Origin: Gyrodactylus bullatarudis
Taxonomy: Eukaryota > Platyhelminthes > Monogenea > Gyrodactylidea > Gyrodactylidae
NCBI GenBank assembly: GCA_012064415.1
Contig: SSNU01000127.1
Coordinates: forward strand, 1 to 64,000
Length of the DNA stretch: 64,000 nucleotides
Direction of reading: 5' to 3'
Positions 12,340 through 23,474 of this stretch are shown in pieces. The position numbers and the translations under genes are program-made. Within the stretch, counting starts at the first letter, position 1. Every line of letters begins with the position of its first letter. Below the pieces are notes generated by a model. It saw only the letters and a list, made by a program, of their open reading frames with translations, did no database searches and was not told the DNA's origin.

Positions 12340-12823
12340 ATGAGACTAATTTTTAAGCCTATCTCTAACATCTTAGTTAGGTCTATTTCCAAGAGTACTC
12401 CTTTACTAGGAGGTTTTAGACCCTCATTCAAACATATTCTTACTACGAACAATATTTCTGAAGCTGATAAACAGGCAATTGATGAGTTTGTTGATAAACA
12501 GTCAAAAGAGTGGAATTACCATGGCTATGATGAGTTCGATCAAAAGAACGATATTCGTGGAAAAAAATCACAATACTACTTTTATGTTATGGTTATCTTA
12601 GTATTTTTCCCTTGGTTCATGTGGTATGTACCGTTTAAAGAGTACGTTTTTTCTTGAATTATTTAGCAGTGATTCCGCATGGTATGCAGTTGAAGCCAGG
12701 TTAGAATTAGAAAGAAGGAAAAAGAATAATTTGCCAATCATTGAGAGAGATTTTATCCCCAGAGAAAGAATCACTCTTCCCGATCCTGAAGAGCTAGGAG
12801 CTGATTTCAGACCAAAAATATAA
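12340..12823 (+). CDS. NDUFB11: NADH dehydrogenase 1 beta subcomplex subunit 11 (NDUFB11), two exons
   Basis: Single-pass accessory subunit of the membrane arm of respiratory complex I in the inner mitochondrial membrane. Exon 1 is 12340-12641. Exon 2 is 12667-12823 (25-bp intron) or 12670-12823 (28-bp intron); both are in frame and give 152 or 151 aa. The longer intron gives the spacing YVPFKD-DSAWY that I expect from the animal YLPD..W alignment. A basic, Ser-rich N terminus resembles a mitochondrial presequence. One membrane segment (YVMVILVFFPWFMWYV) is followed by the family tail EARLELERRKKNNLPI and ITLPDPEELG. A GTATGT at 12624 would also splice in phase but deletes the conserved YVPFK. 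It converges on the claudin-like gene 116 bp away. Confidence 0.88.
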
Positions 12824-12939
12824 TGCGATATTCTTTTGTGAAATATTAGAAATTATTTATTAATCATTTCTCTTTTTACTCCTCATTGGCTTTGCTTTTT
12901 GGTAATTATCTGATGATTCCTAGTCAATTAGTGATTAAA

Positions 12940-13755
12940 TTAATTTCTTACTGTGAATGTTTTCGCTGTAAATTCATTTCCTTTTTCAGACATAAGAGGA
13001 TTGAAGCTATAGTTTTTAGTTTCAAAAGCTTCTGAAATCGTAGATTTTCCATCCGCCTTGTTTCTACCTTTCCATGTACCCAATGATGATAACTCATTTT
13101 GTCTCCTAAATATGGATGAATTGAAGAGTCTATTACCATTTTAAGAGAACATAGAGAAGGATTATTATCTTGAAAAATTTGAAGAGTAGAGAAAATGAAG
13201 CTATTCCAAAGGACCATGAGAGGTGAGTTTGTTCTTTTCCACCAAACCAAATCAATTGATTATCTTTATTTGAACTGACCCTTGCATGCGTGAATATTGA
13301 CAGTGTTGCTAACTGTAAAATAACTTAATTTATAAAATTGACAAAATACATGAGCAAATTTCTGAAAACATCACGCAGACAACTATTGCTAGTTTTATTC
13401 TTGAGATAATATTAAGTATCCACAATGAGCTTATAATCGAATTCACAAATAAGAATATAATCGATAGAGTTAAACAAGTTTGAGCAGATCTGAACCAACT
13501 TTGGTACAAATAAAACCCGAGATCTTTTAACTTTTCATCAAAAATATAAAAGCATCCGTTATAAATTTTATTTGAAGAATAGGAATTCATAAAATCCTTG
13601 AGACACAACTCCCATAGTCCAAGTCTTATGAAGCGATTCTCAGAATTGACATGACGTGAAATCCAATGTGGAATAATAAAACTTAAGTTTGATGCCAAGA
13701 AATCAAAACAACAAAAAAACGAAAATAATGTGAATATTGAAAAATATTTGAACAT
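12940..13755 (-). CDS. Claudin/PMP22-superfamily four-pass membrane protein, three exons
   Basis: Exons 13755-13350, 13308-13137, 13105-12940 (744 nt, 247 aa), with introns of 41 and 31 bp. Four hydrophobic segments are seen: residues about 4-29; about 90-113 (QTCLTLSIIFLFVNSII); about 120-140 (LAIVVCVMFSEICS); and about 167-190 (SWSFGIASFSLLFKFF). The first extracellular loop carries the superfamily signature W31...GLW48-x2-C51...C68. The tail of about 50 residues is hydrophilic and ends TFTVRN, so no clear PDZ ligand is seen. The first intron boundary (donor GTATTT, acceptor TTAG) was chosen because it is the phase-correct pair; other choices are possible there. Family members are epithelial junction proteins or myelin/epithelial PMP22-like proteins; I cannot assign the subfamily. 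Confidence 0.7.
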
Positions 13756-14083
13756 CTACTATTTACTAAACTAATTTGAACAAACACGTCCTAAAGTGGA
13801 TAAACTTTTAGAAAATTTGCTTCAAATAAAAACAGCATGATAATTTCAAATTTTAAATCAGTTAAGAAAACAAATTTGAGAAAAATCAGACCAAAGCATC
13901 TATTCTATGCATATTTCACATATTTTTAATGTACTTTAGTTATAAAAATTTGCTCAAGATTGAGCGGACGTTTCAAGAGTAGTTGAAACTTTTAACTTGA
14001 AAGCAGAAATCATACTTATATTATCAACTAAGTACTACTTACTAGTGGTACTTAAAATATTCAAATGAGGTAGATCGAAAGAA
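13756..14083. other. No gene recognised
   Basis: Upstream flank of the claudin-like gene; AT-rich, with no features I can support. Confidence 0.3.
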
Positions 14084-14580
14084 TTGTTACTAAAATTCTA
14101 TGAGCTGCAATCAGGCCGAAACAACGCTAGTTTTGAATCTAAATTCAAGAAAGATTCAAAAATATGTGAAAAGAAATATGGAAATATTCAAAACTTTCAA
14201 AATTGGAGGAATTTTCGAGTTGATTGGATCAAGGAAAAAATAGGCCAAAGATCCAATTCGAATAAAGTCAAAATTACTGACGAAAAAAGGTTTAACTTCA
14301 ATAGACCTGATGGCTTAAGTTACCATTGATGTTCAAATGGGGACGCTCCGAAGAAAATACTGAATTACATACACAATGAAGCTTCAGTTAGGGGTTGGGA
14401 AGCAATTTATTCCTAAGGAACATTACCAATATTTACTGTTGACGGAAAATTGAACTCAGAATTTTTTAACTTATCCCATTTCAACGCTTAAAAATGAACT
14501 TGAAGACGCAATTCTTGTATTTCAACAAGAAAATGCGCCATGCCATGTAACAGAATCGACAGATAAATGAATGATTATAA
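14084..14580 (+). pseudogene. Tc1-like transposase remnant
   Basis: Broken DDE transposase of the Tc1 group. Recognisable pieces in order: WIKEKI, then ITDEKRFNFNRPDGLSYH (family pattern DESRFN...DGRSYVWR, holding the first catalytic Asp), GTLPIFTVDGKLNS, and QQENAPCH (family QQDNAPCH, with Asp changed to Glu). In-frame stops and at least one frame change separate them. The N-terminal DNA-binding domain and C-terminal end are not visible. No terminal repeats could be assigned. Confidence 0.7.
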
Positions 14581-14878
14581 TTATAATTATATATACCTAT
14601 AAAACGGTTACCATTCGATTCCTTATATATTCTTCTTTTTAATGATACTAATTTTGTTGCTATGTTATCAATGATATCCGATGAAAAAGACATTTTACAA
14701 CTCAATAGCTAGGAAATTGTGCATATTTGCATATGGGTCTATAACTCAGCTTCTAGACGTTGAAATTGAATTTAAAGGCAAGATTCGGAATCAGCATTAA
14801 ATTTCGCACCAGAAATGCATTGTCTGAAAAAAATCTCCTCAAAAAAAGTTGCTCATCACCACCCATTATTAAATGAAT

Positions 14879-15000
14879 TACAGTAAAAATATTTCTATTG
14901 AAACATCTTATTTTTATTGAAACACGAATATTCACCCCCTAAATAAGTATTATTTATCTCGACCAATCAGAATGCAGCGAGTGATTTCTATACATTTAGA
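14879..15000. repeat. Partial copy of the palindromic MITE at 20565-20772
   Basis: Shares TATTTCTATTGAAACATCTT, CACGAATATT and CCCCCTAA..AAGTATTATTTATC with the left half of the complete element, followed by the CGACCAATCAGAATGCAG centre. The right arm is missing, so this is a truncated or decayed copy. Confidence 0.75.
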
Positions 15001-16337
15001 TAGGAAAAAAAGTGAGTTTTTGTGAAAATGTAATGTTTTCAGGGGTAAAATGAGTGCCAACGATGTTAACCCATTTATAAAATCAATCGTCAAAACACGA
15101 TGTGATATTATTGAATAAAAGGAGAATTTTTAGGTTATTAAGGAGTATTCCACATGTTAGTTCACTTTCAATCTCAATAAAAAATAGTATTTTCACTTAT
15201 GTAAGGAAAGATGAAATTAAAATATTCAGATATCATTCGATAGAGAATTTTATGATACAACAAATGTTGTTGGTTTGAAAATTTATCATGTAAAATACAG
15301 TTCTAAAATTGAGAATTTTGAAAGTGTTTCACGTATTAATTTGACCTGTATGCTTGATTCTCAATTTCTCATAGATTTTATTCCTAAATTTTTATTAAAT
15401 TAAGTGTTTCGGAATCCTTAGTAACTATTCCGGGATAAATTTCTCATTTTAATGGATAATCTTTCTTAAACCAATCAGAGCAGATGACTTTGATGACTTT
15501 TATTGGTTTGACGATCTTTTGTATTCGTTATTTTCAAGTATAATCAAGCTTTAACTGTAAGCTTTTAAATTACTATTGGATAATTTTAAAGAGACTTACG
15601 AAAAATAATATTTTCGAGAGATTCATCGTGTCGAATCAATGTTAATCTAATCACGCGTTTTATTGATGAATATATTATCGGATAATGTTTTGCAAAATTT
15701 GCTGTGAAAATAAGGTTAAAAAATTACGCCTTCTTTATTAAAGGATCAATTTTGTGAAATCAAAGTGAGAGGAAAAATTGCCAATTATTCCGAAAGAATT
15801 CGATTAACGAATCATCTAGGAATTACAAAGATTTTATTAAACGCTTTATGATTGGTTTCCACTATCAACCTAATGTTTTAATTGGTCATTGGATTTTGGT
15901 TACCCATTTATCCATATTTGAAATAAATCCGTTTTAGTTATTACTAGAGCAGAAAATTTGTGATTTGATATGTTTGATCATCAAAATTTGATTGGCAAAA
16001 TAGATTTTTATCTCTCTCGTCTTCTTGATAAAAATGAATTCTCATTATAGATAAAACTGTGCCTAAGTACTAGGGTAACTTCAATTTTGTCTTTTCTCAT
16101 TGTTAAATTCATTGAAAAGATCTTAGCGGTTGTTTAAAAATTGTCATTTTTAATCGAGATTTTGTATACCAGAAGAAACTCAAAAACGTATGGTTTTCGA
16201 TAATCTTCAAAATGAAATTAAGGCTGTGAAAAGTTGAAAAATTTGGCCTACTCTACTAAGTAGGCTACGCTAAGTTGAATTATTTTCTTCAATCATCTCT
16301 GATCAAAACCCTAATAAATTTTCAACCAATATATATA
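15001..16337. other. No gene recognised
   Basis: AT-rich intergenic DNA. I found no supported exon chain, RNA gene or mobile-element protein. Confidence 0.3.
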
Positions 16338-16650
16338 GTTATCAGTATTGATTCTTCAAGTATTTTTCAATCACAATAGAATTAATACTTTAGGAAATTA
16401 AGTTATTTTTCTAATTTCTTCAGAATTCTAGATTTTTCCATTATTATTCAAAAAAGAAAAGAAAAGCTTCTGTCACCAATGTTGCATATTCAGATGATTA
16501 TAATCTCATTATAGAGTATTCTACTATCTTCAAGTCATTTTTTTCAACCAGTTGATCACTATTCATTCATATTTAATTTTTTTTAAAAGGACCAAGTCCT
16601 AGCAGGGATACAGTTTCTAGCTATTTTTTAGCTTAGAATACAATATCACG
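16338..16650. repeat. Dispersed repeat, copy 1
   Basis: About 310 bp that match 53018-53370 with moderate divergence and small indels. Shared blocks include TATCAGTATTGATTCTTCAA, AGCT(T/A)CTGTCACCAATGT and GTCCTAGCAGG...TTTCTAGCTATT. No coding potential or terminal structure is visible, so its class is unknown. Confidence 0.6.
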
Positions 16651-17287
16651 GTGTACACAAAATTTTCTACTCGCGTGATTTTCACATATTTTGTGCAGTT
16701 TTCTGTCCTGATCACGAATCTGAAAACCGTTTTTAATTAAAAATATGTTTGCGATCTCGAGACTGATCCAAAAATTCCGATCATAAATTTTATTGGATTC
16801 CAATTATTGGGCTTATTATTAAGTTTAATACAACAAGTGACATGTCATTTTGAAGGAAATATTATGTAGAATAACATAAAATTATTCATTGTGAAAAAAT
16901 TTTTTCCTGGTTTGAGTTTTACACCCTTTAAGTGCCTAAAATGCCTATATCAGACTTCTCATATTCAAATTATTTTGATTCGCGTATCAATCGATTCGTT
17001 TCATCGAGCTGAGAAAATAAAAAAAAAAATCAAGTTTCGAGCTCAGATCAGTAAACAGTTATGGTGGTTTTCCTATTTAAAATAATTTGCAATAGACCAC
17101 TAACAACAGCTATGTACAATGTGCATAAAAAAGGGGGTCTTAGGCAATGGACATGTGAAAACATTGACTTGTGCTAATACTGTAAACAGAAGCTGTCCTT
17201 TGTCGCACTAACATTTTTCGACCAATAAGAACTCATTGTTATTGTTAGCAAGACATGGTGAAAATATAAATTAATAATTAAAATCTT
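16651..17287. other. No gene recognised; short repeat fragment
   Basis: Contains GATCACGAATCTG near 16711, shared with the inverted-repeat element at 5538-6180. Otherwise nothing supported. Confidence 0.3.
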
Positions 17288-17692
17288 TTATATTTTATTG
17301 TTATTCTCTATGAACCAACAATAATCTGACAATACACCTATTTGATTTCCTTGATTGAAGCGTTCTTCGAATTTCTTTAATTCTTGATGAAACCTCTCGC
17401 CGTGTTGATCTGTCGTTCTATCGTAGAAAATTTTTGCCTCAAATTTGTACACCGTGATAGTAATAACTCGAGACTTTATGGGCATGAACAATACGCTGAT
17501 ATGAGAAAAATATTCTTTATAATATAAGTATGGAGTCCAAGTTCGAAGGCCAAGGATTCGTAAAATGTGATTGAAGACTAAATTGCGAAACGAGTAGATG
17601 CAAAATTTCATTAAAAACTGATTTTTTAGGAAATATTTCTCCTTTATAATCCAAAAATTTGTTTTTGGATTAAAAAAATGAGAATAGATCAT
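17288..17692 (-). pseudogene. Fragment of a repeated HGERFHQ...DYCW-type protein
   Basis: An open frame of 134 codons whose C-terminal third contains DQHGERFHQELKKFEERF and then DYCW near the end. This pairing recurs in a multicopy family of unknown function seen in many invertebrate genomes, usually as HGERFHQDI...YQG.W...DYCW. The N-terminal part looks degraded. It lies just downstream of the micro-exon gene at 17.8-22.5 kb on the same strand. I call it a decayed repeat-borne gene; this relies on memory of the family only. Confidence 0.45.
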
Positions 17693-17792
17693 AATTCCCC
17701 ATCTTCTTATATTGACTAGGTGTAGATAAATTAAAATATTTTGTAGAGCTTAATTTTTTCTGTTAATTCAATTATTTGAATGAAAGCTAAAA

Positions 17793-20700
17793 TTATTTTG
17801 AAAAATCCTTCCAACTTTTATTTATTGAATTCAGTATTTTCTGAAATAACAAAATTATGAGTTTGATTGGTATTTGTTTTTAAAGTGTTCACTAAAATTT
17901 AATAAACTAAGAAATAGATGAAAAAGAAATTTTCTACTCATGAATTTCATGAAATTGGAAAAAAACCAAACATGGATTTAGAGAAGAGCTTACTTCAATT
18001 GTCTGGACGTCGCAACAAAATTTACTTGACAGGAGTGCCTGTAATATGTCGGCGCTTGCTGCTTCTAGAAAAAGAATTAAATTAAATGTTGGGAGATGAA
18101 TATCAAATATTATTATAAAAGAATAAGCCAGACTCGAGATTCATTCAGATAAACGACTAATTTATTTGTTTAGGAACTATTTACGTATGCTTTTATAATG
18201 GAATTTGGTATTTCTGTAAAACAAACTATCTCTTTCAATAATGATACAGGTATTATATTAGAATATTGATATATTTTTTATATTTAATTCAAACAGGTGT
18301 CAAGAAGATCTCAAGTTTATTTTGCAAAATTTTATAGTTTTTGAAATAAATTTATGTTATATTCAGACAGAATTTTACTCACTTTCATTTCTTCATACTT
18401 TAGAGGAGAATTTAAAGAAATTTTTAAATCTTAATCAATGTCAAACATGCAACTAAATAAATGGTATGAAACGGAAAGGCTCAGTATGGAGTTAAGATGG
18501 GATTCTTTACTGATAAAAAGAGTATTTCATGATATATTTTCAACTATTTACGTGTGGGTCTCATTTCATTGTAAATGTTACAGGGAATCGTGTGAAAGCA
18601 AGTATTCGTACGTATCACTGGATGACTAATGAATCATGTGATAGGTTCCTACGAATCACTAATTCATTATTGTATGAGAATGACTTTTAATATCATCAGT
18701 CAGTTGTGCAAACGGTGAGAGCATTTAAATAAATAAGAAAGGATGCCGAGAAAATTTTTGAGGAATAAGCGCTTTATTTCAGGCATACTCTTCAGCCTCT
18801 TACATGCCAAATATATAGTAAAAAACAAAGAAAAATATAAATAAATCTGATTGGCTCTCATAATGATCAGGGTTGGAGGGCATTTGCATTGTCTGTCGAG
18901 TTATCACATTGTCATAATTGTATGGCTTTTGAGATGATTGACACTACCCACACTAGGGTGGGTCACATTTCTCATGCATATATGATATGAAAGTATACAA
19001 GGTCAGGCATAAACTTAGAGTGTAGTGTAATCTTTACATATGGGGTCTGTGTAAAGTATACATTGTATATAGCATTGATCATCATGATAACAATAATAAT
19101 GTTGGAACACATGTAATAAGTCAGGGATACTATAGATTTCACTCTCAATTTTGTTGGCTGAAGTATTTGGTAATTTTGTTAGAGTTATTTTCTACATCTG
19201 AACGCCTCATTCTTTTCCTTGATTCTTAAGAGTATGCCTGAAATAAAGCGCTTATTCCTCAAAAATTTTCTCGGCATCCTTTCTTATTTATTTAATTCAT
19301 TATTATTATGAAAATAATTTTAATTTCCTACTCAAACTTTTAGGAAATATTCTTTCGACTAACCTTAGTTAATGTAATACCACCTTGAAAACGATGAATA
19401 CTCATTTCCGAAAGATCAGTACTATAATTTCCCTCTCCTCTTATTCACTATACCTCGTGAATATTCATCAATTAATTTTTACCCGAAAAAATGTGATAGA
19501 AACAATATGTTTAATAAAAAAGAGGTCAATGATGATTTTTTTCATATTATTACATGCTATTCTACGGGGGTCTCATCATTTCACACAAAAATGAAAGAGG
19601 GTCGCACGTTTAACATTGAAAAAGGTAGGAAATATATTCATCCAGTGAGCCATCGAGTGTGTAATTAACTGTATGACATTCTCTAAGGCGGTGTAATAAT
19701 CTAACAAGATCCAGTGTAATATAAGCTTTAAAGTTAAATATTCTTGTATTTGAGAACCAGATAAATTCTTACTATTTTGTCTCTTGGATACTTTGCCTGT
19801 AATGTAACAAGTATGAGATAAATTCTACTTTTTTGAAAATAGGCTCACAAGTAGTTGTTTGTCATCCTTTTTAACGTCAAAATAGCTATGAGCATCGATA
19901 ATAAATGCATAGAGAATTCTAAAAATTTATTCAATATAGTTTTATTCATTCGGGAAATTCACATGGAATAAATGATCAGTGACGTTTATTTCTAGTTGAT
20001 GCCATAAAAACAATGGCGTCAGATTCCTCTATGGTATCTATTTTGGAACTAATCATAGGGTAATGCATGTAAAACAAATAATTCTGGCCCCTAAATTAGG
20101 CCTAACGGGAAAAGCAGAATTACACACAAGTGTAAGCTTGATAGAGTTGCAAGGCTACTTGAATGTAGTTCTCCTCAATGCAAACGAAGTTGGATACTAG
20201 ACTTCAAACCCCCTCCTAGTGAAATCTAGGTTTTATAACTAAATATTCACTTGATTTTTAAATCCTCTTATTTTGAAACTGAAAATAATTCTTTAGAAAA
20301 TAAAAACGACAATCTTATTGGAATCAATTTTAAAGCTTTTTAAATTCTTAAAACTTTATTCTCCAAGACTTTAAACAATATTATTGATTGAAAATTTTAT
20401 TTTATTTCAAAAAAAACTAAATTTTCTTACGTAATAGAAAGGTGATGAAGACTTCAAAAGTTGGCTTAGAAGAAAATTTTCTTACAATAAGTTCAATCAT
20501 CTGTTCATCAAAATTTTTGAAAATAAATTATTAATATAATCGGTAATTTGTTCAGATAACGAAGTTACAGTAAAAAATTTTCTATTAAAGCATCTTATTT
20601 TTATTGAAACACGAATATTTACCCCCTAATTAAGTATTATTTATCTCGACCAATCAGAATGCAGCAAGTGATTTCTATAAATTTTGATAGGTCGACATAA

Positions 20701-22479
20701 ATAATACTTAATTAGGGGGTATTCGTGTTTCAATAAAGATAAGATGTTTCAATAGAAATATTTTTACTGTAAGATATCATAAAAGAATAAGCATATTTTA
20801 GCTTGTGCAAAATTGTTCTATTTTTGTTATATAGGAACCAATGTTGCGCAGTAGTGTCTGTCTCACATCTCCTTTAGACACTGCTTCTCTCGTGCTAGGT
20901 TCCAGTCACTTCTTCATCGGTTGCAAAAGGGATCAATGAATTTATTCCTTACAAAATAATATTTAAATATGTATTATTATTATTAATACGATTTCTCACT
21001 TTTGCAAGACCCTATTTTTTTAAATATTAAAAAACTATTTATTCGTGGGTTCTTACTTTTTCCGTTTTTTCTTTCTATACAAAATTAATAAAATAATTAA
21101 CAGCTTTAACGAAATTTCTATTTAAGTTAAAATAATTATATTTAGAACATACATATTCTTTAATTATCTTAAATAAATAGAATTAATTGTTAGTGATTTA
21201 TTCAACCAAATAAAATTTCTGTAATTCTGATAATTCATAGTATTTAATAGAACTTAGTGAGATTAATTAAAACTGATTAGATCAAGGTCATAGTTCTTAC
21301 ATCTTTCAGGTTGATATTCTGTAATAAAATTAAAAATAATTTTAAATTTACTTAAATTCTAATGTTAACTCACACAGCAGAGTAAAAATAACTAGGTTAT
21401 TAACCAAAATTCTGCCGAAATTTCATACTCTTTTCACGATACATAAATCCTATAAACTTAATAGGGAAAACCTGATAATGATTACTCTTTGTAATTTTTC
21501 TTCGTCCTTTTTGTTTAACCATAAGAGTTAACTTTTCCTTACATATTTTTCAAAATTAGTTATCTAATTTAATTATTCCACTTTAAATTCTTACTAATAA
21601 ATCCAAGAAGTGGTTCTTTTATGTGATTTATTATCTTAAAAATACAATCTTACTAAAACGTAGATTGTATACCGCTAAATTTAGTAAATAATATTAACTA
21701 AATATCTCTGAAAAATCTTACTATAAGCTTTCTGACCTATGAAATCATTTTTGATAAACTTTAATTTTAGCAATAGCAAGAATCAGAAGTGCGCATTTTT
21801 ATTAATTTCAAAATAATCTTCAGAAAATGTTGAGACCTTGATGAAAAAAGGGTAGTTTCTGTAAAAATCATTCCCAAATACATCTAGAAAAGCTATAGTA
21901 AATAGTGGCCATAGGCTATTAAATAATGTTAATGGAAATAATAATGCAATTCTTATCTTGTTATTGATTGGTAAGTATTTGCTGAATTCGTAGGGGAGGA
22001 GAGATCTAGGCTGAAGACTCTTTTAATGTAGAATAGATACCCGGAAAAATTCATCGAGTAGAGTTTTACAGTGTTTTAGATAGTCAATCTACTAGTGAAT
22101 TAGGGTCACAGGAAATTAAATAGTTTGAATGAAAATAATAACATTTAGAATAAATTCATTCATCTTAATGGTTATTATTAAGGATTTTTTATCACCTAGG
22201 TCATTCCAAATTTATCTAGAAACCTAGTGAAGGCTCTCGTAATAGTAGATAAGAAATGAGATTTTCATCAATAAAAAACTTGCATCTTCTTTTATGATCT
22301 GAACAATCAAGGAAATCAACTATATTCAAACTACTTACTTGCATTGTAAGAGATTTTTCAAGCTTATGAAAGTGAGATTCACAATTATATACACATACTA
22401 TTTCTATCCATAGGAAAATCTTAAGAATTACTTGCTATTTATTTTTGGAACTTACAAGCTCTATCATTAGAGAAATTAA
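17793..22479 (-). CDS. Candidate micro-exon gene 1 (5' end not found)
   Basis: A chain of short exons in one phase: 22479-22456, 22362-22339, 21674-21654, 21563-21543, 21391-21374, 21318-21301, 21074-21057, 20500-20486, 20451-20431, 18397-18383, 18064-18026, 18002-17994, then a stop-containing exon 17840-17793. Lengths are 24, 24, 21, 21, 18, 18, 18, 15, 21, 15, 39, 9 and 48 nt, all multiples of 3. Each is flanked by AG and mostly GTAAGT/GTGAGT-type donors, and none has an in-frame stop. Example peptides: LEKSLTMQ, KEKTEK, KQQAPTYYRHSCQ. The product is unknown and no start exon was identified. In ambiguous places I preferred the frame-preserving acceptor. A MITE and a hammerhead-containing element occupy its introns. 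Confidence 0.55.
18730..19297. mobile_element. Inverted-repeat element with degenerate hammerhead arms
   Basis: Arms of about 75 bp (18730-18808 and about 19219-19297) are reverse complements sharing GGATGCCGAGAAAATTTTTG and AAATAAAGCGCTTATTCCTC. The left arm read on the minus strand has CTGAAGA, a short loop, GAAA and AUAA...UUAU, resembling a hammerhead core with a weakened stem II; the right arm has CTTAAGA instead. The same arm occurs singly at 27163-27204 and 38701-38741. The internal 400 bp has no recognised ORF. Confidence 0.55.
20565..20772. mobile_element. Complete palindromic MITE (208 bp)
   Basis: Starts TTACAGTAAAAA and ends TTTTTACTGTAA. The arms of about 85 bp are reverse complements, including GAAACATCTTATTTTTATTG and CCCCCTAATTAAGTATTATT. 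The short centre contains CCAATCAGAATGCAG. A partial copy lies at 14879-15000. Non-autonomous and non-coding; the mobilising family is unknown. Confidence 0.85.
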
Positions 22480-23112
22480 CTAAAATTTTATTTTTCGATC
22501 AAATTAGATTTGATTAAATTGAAACACACAGATTTATTGGCAAACTAATTTAGTTAATTTTATTCGTTTAGCATACACGGGGATTTTCTTTAATCTAAAT
22601 TTTTATCACAAGAATCATCCAAAATTTACTGTATATCCTCTGGGACATAAACTCTAAATAGAAATAAAGTATTGAGTAATCTTTTATTGAATTTTTATAA
22701 TCATTATAAGGAGAAATTATTTTTTCATGAGTAAAAAAATATTAAATTCCTTATATGATATTGCCAAACTCTATGAGGGAAAGCGTATATTTCAGTTTTA
22801 TATTTTGCCAGGCCTTTTAAGAGTCTATCTCGGTAATATTTAAATGTGAATAGTTTAGGCCTTTCATTGGACCATTTGATGATTTTATTTTACAAATAAG
22901 ATGGATTTGGCTACAGAAAATCTCTGTTCGTACTTAAGTATATCGTTCATCAGTAGTTTTCTCATCTTCGCATCTAGATATATATAATAGAAGAATATCA
23001 TACAAAATATTAAAATAGCGTAACTCGTTTCAACTATACCTCTTAAAGACCAAAAAGAAAGATATTAAAATCATCAATATCATATAAATAATAGATTCAA
23101 TATGAAAGTTGG
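22480..23112. other. No exon recognised
   Basis: Possibly intron or upstream flank of micro-exon gene 1. No further exon could be placed with confidence. Confidence 0.3.
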
Positions 23113-23474
23113 TAACACTCGGAAAGAAATCCGGTGAAGTTTTTTGCGAATAATGTGTGTGGGGTCTCAATCAATCAGGATCAAGCTACCTTTTAGAAGT
23201 GTTCAATATTTATACCTTTTACAGATGGAAATGATACTTTTCTTAACTCAAATTGACACCAATTTAAATGGGAATTATAAAAAGGGTGTGGTTTCAAGTG
23301 TTACATGGTTAAAGTTTCAAGGTCAAATGTAAAATGAGTTGTATTGGTCAAACATTTATAGCATGAGAAAGAAATCAGTCGTTACACTAAATGTACATCT
23401 GCATATACTATCGTATATAAAACTCCACTCAATTGAATTAGGATTTTTAATTATATATTTCTATAATGAATTTA

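Noticed and set aside
12624..12666. 43-bp NDUFB11 intron using the GTATGT donor
   Set aside because: In phase, but it removes the conserved YVP segment after the membrane helix.
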